This document shows positions 53,679 through 63,620 of a DNA stretch of 64,000 nt, piece by piece. The notes under the pieces are model-generated. The model was not told where the DNA came from, made no database searches, and saw only the letters and a program-made list of their open reading frames with translations. The translations under genes and the position numbers were made by a program. The stretch is from Hallerella succinigenes (GTDB lineage Bacteria; Fibrobacterota; Fibrobacteria; Fibrobacterales; Fibrobacteraceae), in assembly GCF_002797675.1 (NCBI RefSeq), contig NZ_PGEX01000001.1, positions 2,666,001-2,730,000 of the forward strand. The letters are read 5' to 3'. Every line of letters starts with the position of its first letter. Within the stretch, counting starts at the first letter, position 1.

Positions 53679-54287
53679 TTAAATGCAGAGCTTTTTGGCC
53701 CAAGAGTCTTTGGCTTTGGCGAGCTTTTCAATCGAAGCTTCGTCGGCACCGCTCGAATCCCTGAGTTCTTCTAGAGCCTTGTATTCATCGAGCATCGCCT
53801 GGGCATCGGGGTAGTCGGGGAGGAGCGCTTCGAGGGAGCCTTCGATTTTTTCGTCGGAGTAGTAGCGCAGGACTCCTTGCAGATAGGTCTGGACGAATTC
53901 TTCCTTTTTGCCTTCTTTTTTAAGCTTTAGAGCTTCGGCGAACTCAAACGGTTCAATTTTGTCCATCCAGGCTGCTTCACGGGCGTAAAGTTCATCGTCA
54001 AGGGCGATTGCGTTGTCTTCGCGGGAAATGCGCAGCTGTTCGGCGTACATCGGACGGTAAACCTCCATGTCGACTTCGATCCCTTCGCTTTTGAGGAAAG
54101 TTTCCAGGTTGCACAAAGCTTTTTCGGATGGGGTTTCCAGAACGCGTTCCTTGAGAATCGCGAGCTTGACTTCACGGGGAAGTCCGACGAATTTATCGTT
54201 ATCCAGGTCGGTCGAACGCAGGTGCAAAACAAAAGCGCGGAACAAAATCAGGGCAATGATGAGTGTAAAAACGATGGCGACGGTCAT
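53679..54287 (-). CDS. Hypothetical single-pass membrane protein
   Basis: Not recognised. 202 aa; an N-terminal helix (VAIVFTLIIALILFRAFVL) anchors a soluble, glutamate/lysine-rich helical domain with several TPR-like pairs (for example EALKLKKEGKKEEFVQTYLQG). No cysteine or catalytic motif stands out. Encoded alone between the efp terminator and the divergent fibro-slime gene, about 190 nt away. Confidence 0.72.
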   Translation of the reverse strand: MTVAIVFTLIIALILFRAFVLHLRSTDLDNDKFVGLPREVKLAILKERVLETPSEKALCNLETFLKSEGIEVDMEVYRPMYAEQLRISREDNAIALDDELYAREAAWMDKIEPFEFAEALKLKKEGKKEEFVQTYLQGVLRYYSDEKIEGSLEALLPDYPDAQAMLDEYKALEELRDSSGADEASIEKLAKAKDSWAKKLCI

Positions 54288-54477
54288 ATTCCGCTAATCT
54301 AAGAAAAACAGGACCGCTATCCAACTAAAAAATCGAACAAAAACGGAATGGCGAAGCTCACAAAAAATTGCAAATCGCGTCGTTTTCGTAAAAAAAGCAT
54401 TGCACAACGGGGCTATTGAAACGAAAAGATTTATATTTAGGTGGAATTATTCTTACATCCTTGGTGGAGATGTGTAA

Positions 54478-56979
54478 ATGAACTATAAAGCTTTGATGCT
54501 CGCTTCGGTGCTCTCGGCAGGATCCGCTCTGGCTGACAACCTGAATATTTCGCTTGACGTGATTGTTCGCGATTTCCAGCCGAGCCATTCCGACTTCGAA
54601 AACTTCTCGGAAGAATCGGTGAAATACCTGGACGCAATTTATGGTTATGGACTCCCTGGCTATGGCGCTGATTGGTATGGCCTTTCCGCATACCACAATT
54701 CTTGCGGTAACAAGGAATCCTATGCGAAGTATGGCGTTGGCGTCCCGCTCGGAAAAGATGGTCTTCCAATGTCGGTGAATGCCCTTTTGCCGAGCTATTT
54801 GCAACAGGTTTCCGCTTATGCAGCCCAGGGTAAAGGCGGTATTTTGACTTATGGTCAGTGCAAAAATTCTTCGATTGCAGGTGTGGTGAATCAGCGAGGC
54901 TTTGGCGAAAACACCGCGACCCAGTTTACGGGTGTCCAAAAGAATTCTTGCAAGGGTGGCATGTACTGGGAAAATGAGGTCGTTTATACTCCGGGCATGG
55001 TCAATCCGCACCTGACTTTCGATACGGACTCTTCGGGTTCTCCGCTTTATTTGGAAGGCGCTCATATTCACAAGCTCGGCGAACTTTGCGATAACGCAAA
55101 CTTTGGCCAGTGGTTCGAAGATGTGAGTGGTGTTAACAAGCGTTCTAACTTAACGCTGGATATTCCGAACGCTGCGGATAATCCTAATTACAAGGAACTC
55201 GATTACAACTATAATAACGGTGGCTACTTCCCGCTCGATGTGATCGATCCCGCTTCTCAAATGTATACGGGTTCTGTGCCTGGTTCCGATCAGTGGGGCC
55301 CGCAGAGCTTCTCGATCTTCTGCCCGCCGTATGGTTATCAGTACGCAAGTACGCAGGTGGACTTTATGGACCATAACACCTACGGCCTCTGTTCTGCATG
55401 GAATGCTGCAGGTGGCGCTCGTTCTCTTGCTTCTGCGACAGCTCAGACGATTGCGAATAATTTTGGCACCCTTGGTTACCAGCACTTGCGTAACTATAAC
55501 TTCACGATGATGGGGTATGCCAACTTCCGCTACTATAAGGATAACAATACAGACGAAACGAACCAGGAAATCTTTGAATTTGCTGGTGACGACGATATGT
55601 GGATCTTTGTGGACGGTGTGCTTGCGGTTGACCTCGGTGGTACCCACCTTGCCACTCCGGGTGTCGTGAACATTCGTACCTTGGCTCAGAACAACCACGG
55701 TTGCCATGACGGCGAACCTCTTGCTGCTGTTCAGCAGGGCAAGGGCGCTTGCGGTGCTGACGGACAGTGGGCTGATGGTTCTTGGCACCATTTGCACTTC
55801 TTCTATGCCGACCGTCAGTCGGATGGTTCTAACCTTTACATCCGTGCAAACCTCTCTGAAGTCGCTGCTTCTGCTTACGGTCAGCCGCGCATTCAGGAAG
55901 CGGAACTCGTAAAGAACGAAGAAGGCAACTTCGATACTTATATTTATCTGAACACTCAGCTTTCTCAGGAAACGATTGAAAAAATCAATTCTGCAAACGG
56001 TAACTACTTCCCGATTTTGGCTAAGCGTGGCTCTGATACCTTGGCTTACCAGGTGACTGGTTTCAAGTATGTGCAGAAGACTTCGAAGGGTTATTCTTAC
56101 GAAATCAAGGGTAAGCTTTGCGAAGATGCAACTTGCGCTTCTTTGAAGAACCCGGCTTTCGGCGACTCTCTTGCTTTCAACTATATCCCGAGCCCGGATT
56201 TTCCGGATGCCTATAATAACCAGTTCCACACAGACTTTACGGTTTTCTCTGCTACCGGTAAACTGGTGGATCACTATAGCTGGGGTCCGGTGACGACGGT
56301 GACGATGTCTACTTCTACGACGATTGTTCCGGCTGATACGACGATTGTCCGTCCGCCGTTCGATGTGGATCAGTTGCCGGATGGCGAACTCTCGGATAGA
56401 GAAACGGGTGAAATTATAATTTCCAAGCTTCCGGAAAGCTATTCGAATTCGGAAGATCCGGCTGCTTGGATTGCAGACTCCCTAGTGTATTACACGACTG
56501 CAAGTCCGGATAACCCACATGCAACGGTGCTGAACTCCAAGACTTCGAATTCGCCGGGATCTATGTCTGAGGCACGTTGCTCGGCGACGAATGGCGTTGA
56601 AAATTGCGTGAGCTTTAACTTTGTGACCGATGAAGCTTTCCGCGTGAACATTCGCATTTTTGACCACTTGGGTCACTTTGTGAACCAGTACAACCAGGAA
56701 GTTTCTCAGGAAGAATTCAACAAGCTTACCGGTTCCTACACTCCGAATGAAATTTGCTCGGACAAGACCGGTACGGGTACGATCGCGGCTAGCGTCAAGA
56801 TGTATCCGGTTTCGAAGGATGGTCGTAAGCTCGGTACCGGCGCTTACATCTACCAGATTTCTCTTGTTGAATATCCACAGCCGCACTGCGTGAACGTCGG
56901 TGGCGAACAGAGCTTTATGCCGGGCGAATATCGCCGTACGGAATACAAGCAGACTCGTGGCTTCCGTCGCGTGGAATAA
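54478..56979 (+). CDS. Fibro-slime domain secreted protein
   Basis: Large exported protein (833 aa) of the fibro-slime family, found in Fibrobacter surface proteins linked to adhesion to cellulose. A signal peptide (LMLASVLSAGSALA) is followed by the domain opening LNISLDVIVRDFQPSHSDFE. The PA14-like core motif FAGDDDMWIFVDGVLAVDLGGTH (given here as a shortened run, DDDMWIFVDG) falls near residue 375, then WHHLHFFYADRQSDGSN. A C-terminal module (about 690-800) has NIRIFDHLGHFVNQY and GTGAYIYQISL. The signature closely matches family members. The start is supported by GGTGGAG. Monocistronic with its own terminator. Confidence 0.95.
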   Translation: MNYKALMLASVLSAGSALADNLNISLDVIVRDFQPSHSDFENFSEESVKYLDAIYGYGLPGYGADWYGLSAYHNSCGNKESYAKYGVGVPLGKDGLPMSVNALLPSYLQQVSAYAAQGKGGILTYGQCKNSSIAGVVNQRGFGENTATQFTGVQKNSCKGGMYWENEVVYTPGMVNPHLTFDTDSSGSPLYLEGAHIHKLGELCDNANFGQWFEDVSGVNKRSNLTLDIPNAADNPNYKELDYNYNNGGYFPLDVIDPASQMYTGSVPGSDQWGPQSFSIFCPPYGYQYASTQVDFMDHNTYGLCSAWNAAGGARSLASATAQTIANNFGTLGYQHLRNYNFTMMGYANFRYYKDNNTDETNQEIFEFAGDDDMWIFVDGVLAVDLGGTHLATPGVVNIRTLAQNNHGCHDGEPLAAVQQGKGACGADGQWADGSWHHLHFFYADRQSDGSNLYIRANLSEVAASAYGQPRIQEAELVKNEEGNFDTYIYLNTQLSQETIEKINSANGNYFPILAKRGSDTLAYQVTGFKYVQKTSKGYSYEIKGKLCEDATCASLKNPAFGDSLAFNYIPSPDFPDAYNNQFHTDFTVFSATGKLVDHYSWGPVTTVTMSTSTTIVPADTTIVRPPFDVDQLPDGELSDRETGEIIISKLPESYSNSEDPAAWIADSLVYYTTASPDNPHATVLNSKTSNSPGSMSEARCSATNGVENCVSFNFVTDEAFRVNIRIFDHLGHFVNQYNQEVSQEEFNKLTGSYTPNEICSDKTGTGTIAASVKMYPVSKDGRKLGTGAYIYQISLVEYPQPHCVNVGGEQSFMPGEYRRTEYKQTRGFRRVE

Positions 56980-57004
56980 TTGGCTAGGCGCATTTTGAAA
57001 TTTG

Positions 57005-57033
57005 AATCCCGGGCTTTGGCTCGGGATTTTTTG
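57005..57033 (+). terminator. Terminator of the fibro-slime gene
   Basis: Stem AATCCCG/CGGGATT with a 10-nt loop, followed by TTTT-TTG. Confidence 0.88.
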
Positions 57034-57062
57034 TTGCCGATTGAATTATTAGATTTAATGAC

Positions 57063-58400
57063 ATGTCCCTTTTACTGATTCTGTATCTTTTTGCGCTTGT
57101 TATCATTGCATTGAACAGCGCCTCCCAGGTGAAAAGTGTCTCGGACTTTTTTGTGGCGCATCGTGGCGGTTCCGTGCTGATGATTACAGGAAGTCTTCTC
57201 GCGACGATTTTCGGCGGTTCGGCGATTATCGGTGCGGTGGATGCTGGTCCTTCGATGGGCGGTGCAGCGACATGGTTTATGCTTTCAGGGGCAATCGGTT
57301 TACTCGCGTTGTTACCTTTTTTGCCGAAGATTATGCAGGTGCGCCGTTTTACGCTCCCGGATATGATCGAAGATTTTTACGGAAAAGGGGCAAAGACCGT
57401 TGCTTCGATCGTGATTCCTGTGGCGTGGACGGGCGTGGTTGCGGCACAGATCATTGCGGCGGCGAAGCTTTTGCAGAGTTTTGTCGGCATGAATTATTCG
57501 GTCGCTGCGGTGCTCTGCGCTGTTGTCTTTATCGGCTATACGGCTTTGGGTGGGCAGTTTTCCATTTTGCGAACCGATTTTTTGCAGGCGGGATTTATTT
57601 TGCTTGGGATTCTTGCGCTTGCCTTCTTTACGGGGCAGACTCCGATTTTACATCCGGGTGTGGAAGCTCCGCAGTTTCCGTTTAATGCAAACTTTTCGGG
57701 ACTCGATCTTTTTTTGCTGCTTTTGACCTACGCGACGACATATACTTCTGGCCCGGATATGTTCTCTCGGCTGTTTTGTGCAAGGGACGAAAAGACCGCA
57801 CAGAAGTCTGTGCTGATCGTCGCCTTTGTGATGGCGATTGTCGGCGCCTGCATTGGTTTTTTGGCGGAGTATGCGGCGATAATTCCTTCGGTGAATGGGG
57901 AAGGGGCGAAAATCATTGAAATCGGAAAAATGGTCTTGCCGGGATTCTGGATGCCGCTCCTCGGTCTTTGCCTGTTGAGCGTGGTGCTTTCTTCGGCAGA
58001 TACGACGCTCTTGAGTTCTTCGATTATTTTAACCCGGTTGATTTCGAAGTCGAAGTTAGATGATCGTGCGGAAATCAATCGGACGCGCTGGGTCATTGTG
58101 CTCGACGGAGTTGTTGCACTTTTGATCGCTCTTCAGTTTACAAATATTATCGGGATGCTGCTCCTTGCGCTTGCGGTTTATGCGGGGGCATTTACGCTGC
58201 CGATTTTGTTTGGCCTTGTGGGGCTGCGTTCAAAGCCTCAGTTTGTTTCTGCGGCGATTGTCTGCGGTGGTGTTCTCGCTATTTTGGGGAAGCTTTTGCC
58301 GCAGACTTCCATTCCGCATTTGGGAGACTTCCTGTTAATTTTTGCTTTTGTCGTGAACGGTGGATTATTGCTGCTTGGGCGCATTCGAAAGGCTCCGTAA
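57063..58400 (+). CDS. Sodium:solute symporter family transporter
   Basis: Inner-membrane secondary transporter of the SSS family (445 aa, about 12 hydrophobic helices). Supporting blocks are FFVAHRGGSVLMITGSLLAT, IFGGSAIIGAVDAGPSMG, YTALGGQFSILRTDFLQ and LLSVVLSSADTTLLSSS, which carry sodium-site serines/threonines. The substrate (sugar, amino acid, pantothenate and others) cannot be read from the sequence. It precedes the purine gene by 38 nt, perhaps only by chance. Confidence 0.9.
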   Translation: MSLLLILYLFALVIIALNSASQVKSVSDFFVAHRGGSVLMITGSLLATIFGGSAIIGAVDAGPSMGGAATWFMLSGAIGLLALLPFLPKIMQVRRFTLPDMIEDFYGKGAKTVASIVIPVAWTGVVAAQIIAAAKLLQSFVGMNYSVAAVLCAVVFIGYTALGGQFSILRTDFLQAGFILLGILALAFFTGQTPILHPGVEAPQFPFNANFSGLDLFLLLLTYATTYTSGPDMFSRLFCARDEKTAQKSVLIVAFVMAIVGACIGFLAEYAAIIPSVNGEGAKIIEIGKMVLPGFWMPLLGLCLLSVVLSSADTTLLSSSIILTRLISKSKLDDRAEINRTRWVIVLDGVVALLIALQFTNIIGMLLLALAVYAGAFTLPILFGLVGLRSKPQFVSAAIVCGGVLAILGKLLPQTSIPHLGDFLLIFAFVVNGGLLLLGRIRKAP

Positions 58401-58438
58401 TTTCTATCTTTAACACATCGTTTTAATCCGAGGTGATT

Positions 58439-59491
58439 ATGTCTGAAGAACTGAATCTTAAATTTGTCGATCCGCAGCCGCTCCGCTACGGTGAAAACTC
58501 TCACCAGTCTGCTGTTTTCTACAAGGATCCGACTTGCACGGAAGCGAGCCTCGCTACGGCGAAGCAACTTTGGGGTAAGGAACTTTCTTACAACAACATC
58601 GTGGATGCGGATGCCGCTCTCGAAATGGCTCGTGAATTCAGCGATGGCAATGCTGTTGTGATCGTGAAGCACATGAACCCGTGCGGTCTTGCAACGGGCG
58701 AAACTCTTCGCGAAGCGATGGAAGCGGCTTGGGCAGGTGATCCGGTGTCGGCGTTCGGTTCCGTAATCGCTGTGACCCGCAAGGTCGATCTGCAGACGGC
58801 AGAATTCCTCAAGGGTAAGTTTGTGGAAATCCTTCTTGCTCCGGCATTCGATGACGACGCTCTCGAATTCCTCAAGAACAAGTCCAAGGATATCCGTCTT
58901 TTGGAAGTGGGCGAAATCAAGAAGGCTACCCACTGCAAGGTTTACAAGCACGTGATCGGCGGTATGCTCGTTCAGGACCGCGACGTGGACACCTACGAAA
59001 AGTTCGAAACGGTGACCAAGGCTCAGTTCCCGAAGAACAAGGAAGACCTCGCCCGCTTTACTTGGCTCGTGACCAAGCACACGAAGTCCAACGCAATCGT
59101 GATGGGTTACGAATACAAGCCGGGCTTCTTCCAGGTGATGGGTCTTGGTCCGGGTCAGCCGAACCGTATCGACTCGAACCTCCGTCTTTGCCAGCCGCGC
59201 GTGCGTGACAACGTCGCTCGTCTTCCGGAAGCCAAGGGCTTCTTCGATGCTGAAGGCAAGCTCGTGGACGAAGCCGGTCTTAAGGCTCTTGAAAAGAAGG
59301 TCTTCGGTGAAGTGGTGATGGGTTCCGACGCCTTCTTCCCGTTCCCGGATAACGTTGAAGCGGCTCACGATGCTGGCGTTCGCTATATCGTCCAACCGGG
59401 AGGTTCCAAGAAGGATGACCTCTCCATTGAAGTGGCTGACAAGTTCGGCATCGCAATGGTCTTCACCGGTATGCGTCACTTCCGCCACTAA
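58439..59491 (+). CDS. Stand-alone AICAR transformylase (PurH C-terminal domain)
   Basis: Formyltransferase converting AICAR to FAICAR in purine synthesis. It corresponds to the C-terminal part of PurH: LRYGENSHQSAVFY, the catalytic KHMNPCG and DPVSAFGSVIAV, then QPNRIDSNLRL and a final AMVFTGMRHFRH. The N-terminal IMP cyclohydrolase (MGS) domain of a normal PurH (over 500 aa) is absent, so cyclisation must be done by a separate protein. ATG 58439 (350 aa) follows GAGGTG. Confidence 0.93.
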   Translation: MSEELNLKFVDPQPLRYGENSHQSAVFYKDPTCTEASLATAKQLWGKELSYNNIVDADAALEMAREFSDGNAVVIVKHMNPCGLATGETLREAMEAAWAGDPVSAFGSVIAVTRKVDLQTAEFLKGKFVEILLAPAFDDDALEFLKNKSKDIRLLEVGEIKKATHCKVYKHVIGGMLVQDRDVDTYEKFETVTKAQFPKNKEDLARFTWLVTKHTKSNAIVMGYEYKPGFFQVMGLGPGQPNRIDSNLRLCQPRVRDNVARLPEAKGFFDAEGKLVDEAGLKALEKKVFGEVVMGSDAFFPFPDNVEAAHDAGVRYIVQPGGSKKDDLSIEVADKFGIAMVFTGMRHFRH

Positions 59492-59501
59492 TCGGATTCC
59501 A

Positions 59502-59954
59502 ATGACTTCGAAGAACGCACAGGATATGAATTCACGCGAGATCTATCTCACGGTTTTGAATTTTTTGAAGAACGCTTACAAGAAGGGTCCTGCTAAAGTC
59601 AATGCCAAGGAATGGAAATCGTTTCGGGACAAGTTAAAAGATTCGTCGCTTTCTGCGGAACAGGCGAAGGCGGTGAGCTTTTGGACCATGGAAAATCTGG
59701 CCTGCCACAAACCGTCCCGTGTTCAGCCTCGTGCGCTTCAGGAGTTTGAAGAACGCATTTTCCCAGGACCGGTTCACAGTGAATTTGTGGAAGCGGTTCA
59801 ATTTGGCATGGTCAGCGAAATGCAGGGCGAAAAAATTCTGGATGAATTTTTGGAAACGTCTTCGCAGTCTGTGCTTCCTGACCGAATGCTCTCTTCGCTT
59901 TCCCGTATGTGGGCCCGAAATATTCAGGGCTATCAATCTGTTAAGGTTAGCTGA
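59502..59954 (+). CDS. Hypothetical protein upstream of trmFO
   Basis: About 150 aa, basic at the front, mostly helical (YLTVLNFLKNAYKKGPA, KILDEFLETSSQS, LSSLSRMWARNI). It may be a distant Smg/DUF494-type protein, which would suit the tRNA-modification and topology gene neighbourhood, but the match is weak and I do not claim it. The start could also be ATG 59526, preceded by AGG. The stop overlaps the trmFO start (TGATG), so they are co-translated. Confidence 0.7.
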   Translation: MTSKNAQDMNSREIYLTVLNFLKNAYKKGPAKVNAKEWKSFRDKLKDSSLSAEQAKAVSFWTMENLACHKPSRVQPRALQEFEERIFPGPVHSEFVEAVQFGMVSEMQGEKILDEFLETSSQSVLPDRMLSSLSRMWARNIQGYQSVKVS

Positions 59955-61297
59955 TGCAGGTTCGTGTTATCGGCGGTGGACTCGCTGGCTGTGAAGCGGC
60001 TTTGCAACTTGCTTGCCGCGGTTTTGATGTAGAACTTTACGAGATGCGTCCAAATCAGATGACGCCGGCGCATCGTGATGGAAGCCTTGCTCAATTAGTT
60101 TGTTCGAATAGTTTCAAAGGCATGGAGCCGACTTCGGCGCATGGCCTTTTAAAACGTGAACTTCGCATGCTCGGAAGCTTCCTTTTGAAGTGTGCAGAGG
60201 AAGCTCGCGTTCCGGCAGGGGAATCCTTGACGGTGAACCGTGAACTGTTCAGCCAGTCCGTTGAAAAGGCGATTGCTTCGGCAAGCCGTATTCATTTGCA
60301 CCGTGAAGAAGTCAAGACGATCGAAGGGAATCTTCCGACGATTGTCGCAGCAGGACCTTTGGCAAGTGATGCTCTCGCCGATGACATCTTTGCGCATCTC
60401 GGTGGCTCACGCTTGCATTTTTTTGATGCCATCGCTCCGGTCGTAGAAACGGATTCCATCGACTTCGATTACGCCTTTTACCGCAACCGTTGGGAAAAGG
60501 GTGAAACAGCTGACTTTATCAACTGCCCGCTCGACAAGGAAACGTACGATGAATTTGTGCGTCGCCTGCGTGAAGCGGAATCCATTGAACCGCGCCCGTT
60601 CGAAAAGAAGGAACTCTTTGAAGGTTGCCTTCCGGTAGAAGAAATGGCGCGTCGCGGCGAAGATACGCTGCGCTTTGGCCCGATGCGCCCTGTGGGACTT
60701 GGCCTAGGCAACAATGGAAAGAAATGGTACTCGGTGATTCAGCTGCGTGCCGAAAATAAAGAAAAGACTTTGTTCAACATGGTTGGATTCCAGACGCGTC
60801 TTCGCTACGGTACGCAGAAGGAAATCTTTACCTTGGTGCCGGCTTTGAAGAACGCGCGCTTTGCGCGTCTCGGTGCCATGCACCGCAACACGTTCATCGA
60901 AAGTCCAAAACTTCTCGACGAAACGCTCCGCTTAAAGCTCGAAGTCGAAAAGGCTTCGAATCTTCCGCCGACATGGTTTGCGGGCCAGATTACAGGCGCA
61001 GAGGGTTATACCGAAGCGGTCGCTACAGGTTGGTATTCCGCTTGGAATATGGCGAACACTCTCTTGCACGGCAAAACGCGTGAACTTCCGCCGGAAAGCT
61101 GCATCCGTTCGTTGCTGCATCAGCTCGTGACACCGAATGAAGACTTCCAGCCGATGAACTTTAACTTTGGCTTGCTTCCGCATAAGCAGGATTACAAAAA
61201 GAAGGATAAAAAGCGCCTTCTCGCCGAACAGGAAGAAATGGCTTTGCGAGAATGGATCGCTGCGACGCCGGAAATTCATTCGGACGAAACGGTTTAA
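59954..61297 (+). CDS. trmFO: Folate-dependent tRNA m5U54 methyltransferase TrmFO
   Basis: FAD enzyme that methylates U54 in the tRNA T-loop using methylenetetrahydrofolate. The FAD motif is VIGGGLAGCEAA, then LYEMRPNQMTPAH, the conserved cysteine in LVCSNSFKG, and FINCPLDKETYDEF carrying the second catalytic cysteine. RPVGLGLG and AEGYTEAVATGW follow. The length of 447 aa is normal. It begins at the ATG overlapping the previous stop and ends at a bidirectional terminator. Confidence 0.97.
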   Translation: MQVRVIGGGLAGCEAALQLACRGFDVELYEMRPNQMTPAHRDGSLAQLVCSNSFKGMEPTSAHGLLKRELRMLGSFLLKCAEEARVPAGESLTVNRELFSQSVEKAIASASRIHLHREEVKTIEGNLPTIVAAGPLASDALADDIFAHLGGSRLHFFDAIAPVVETDSIDFDYAFYRNRWEKGETADFINCPLDKETYDEFVRRLREAESIEPRPFEKKELFEGCLPVEEMARRGEDTLRFGPMRPVGLGLGNNGKKWYSVIQLRAENKEKTLFNMVGFQTRLRYGTQKEIFTLVPALKNARFARLGAMHRNTFIESPKLLDETLRLKLEVEKASNLPPTWFAGQITGAEGYTEAVATGWYSAWNMANTLLHGKTRELPPESCIRSLLHQLVTPNEDFQPMNFNFGLLPHKQDYKKKDKKRLLAEQEEMALREWIAATPEIHSDETV

Positions 61298-61313
61298 CGA
61301 AAAATTTCCAAAC

Positions 61314-61346
61314 AAAAAAGGCTGGTTTCAAAACCAGCCTTTTTTG
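61314..61346. terminator. Bidirectional rho-independent terminator
   Basis: Hairpin AAAGGCTGGTTTC-AA-AACCAGCCTTT with A6/T6 flanks, shared by trmFO (+) and tgt (-). Confidence 0.92.
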
Positions 61347-61348
61347 TT

Positions 61349-62509
<1,161 letters not shown>

Positions 62510-63574
62510 TTAGCGGGTCTTGACGATGGTCCAAGCTTCGTCGAAAAGTCGGGCTGCGTCGCCCGGGTCCTTCAAGAAGACCATGCGTTTGATTTCTTCT
62601 TCGGTCGGGTTGATGACGCGGTTTTCGGTGAATTCCGTTTCAAGCACTTCGAGGGAAGCTTTGTTCGGCGTTGCGTAGTTGATGTACCTTGCAAGCTGTG
62701 CGCCGATCTGAGCGTCGAGAATGTAGTTCATAAAGGCGTATGCACCGTCGACGTTCGGAGCCTTGCTGCTGAGCGTCATTGCATCGACCCACATAAAGGA
62801 GCCTTCGATCGGAATGGCAAACTGGAGAGTCGAGTCTTCGTCGATGGCGGCCATGGCTTCGCCGTTGAAGACGATTGCGGCCCAGTCCATTTTCGAAAGC
62901 ACCTTGTCCTTGCCGCCGACAGAACCGTCGAAGCCGAGGAAGTGCGGGTCCTTTTTGGCCTGGAGAATGTAATCCACAGCCTGGTTGATTTCCGTTTTGC
63001 TCGTGCTGTTCGCATCAAAGCCCTTTGCCTGGAGCGCCATGGAGAGCATGGAACGGCTTTCTTCGAGAAGGCTGAAGTTACCCTTCGTATTGTTGGCGTC
63101 GAAGAGGAGGCTGTAGCTGACGTTCATCGGATCAATGGACGGATCTCGGTAAAGGATACCGGTCGTTCCCCAGAGATACGGGAGCGTGTAATCGTTCGTC
63201 GGATCGTAGCTCGGATTTTTGAACTGACTTGCAACGTTAACACGGTTCGGAATCTTGTTCGTATCGATCTTTCCGATAAGTCCGAGGTGAATCATCTGCT
63301 GGATCACCACGTCACTAGCGATGACGACGTCGTACTGCGCGGTACCGACGGTCTGCAACTTGCTGATCATTTCTTCTTGGGCTTCATAGAGTTCGAGCTG
63401 GAGCTTGTAACCTGTTTTTGCTTCGAAATCCTGGAGCATGGCCGGGTCGATGTATTCACTGTAAATCATGACAGTGACTTTCGTCGGCTTGTCGGAAGAT
63501 TTTTTTTCGCTTTTGCAGCCTACGAAGAGGCTAGCGATTGCCAAAAATGAAAGAGCAAAGAGAACCTTTTTCAT
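62510..63574 (-). CDS. potD: Spermidine/putrescine-binding lipoprotein
   Basis: Periplasmic binding lipoprotein of a polyamine ABC importer (354 aa). The lipobox FLAIASLFVGC is followed by TVMIYSEYIDPAMLQDFEAKTGYK, the family opening. YDVVIASDVVIQQMI, YLWGTTGILY and WAAIVFNGEAMAAI are PotD/PotF-like ligand-site segments. Lies downstream of the permease gene potC (46 nt) on the same strand, as in the usual potABCD order. Confidence 0.93.
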   Translation of the reverse strand: MKKVLFALSFLAIASLFVGCKSEKKSSDKPTKVTVMIYSEYIDPAMLQDFEAKTGYKLQLELYEAQEEMISKLQTVGTAQYDVVIASDVVIQQMIHLGLIGKIDTNKIPNRVNVASQFKNPSYDPTNDYTLPYLWGTTGILYRDPSIDPMNVSYSLLFDANNTKGNFSLLEESRSMLSMALQAKGFDANSTSKTEINQAVDYILQAKKDPHFLGFDGSVGGKDKVLSKMDWAAIVFNGEAMAAIDEDSTLQFAIPIEGSFMWVDAMTLSSKAPNVDGAYAFMNYILDAQIGAQLARYINYATPNKASLEVLETEFTENRVINPTEEEIKRMVFLKDPGDAARLFDEAWTIVKTR

Positions 63575-63620
63575 TTTATCCTTTGGATGATTGTGACTTT
63601 TTCAAACTTAAATTTAGAAA

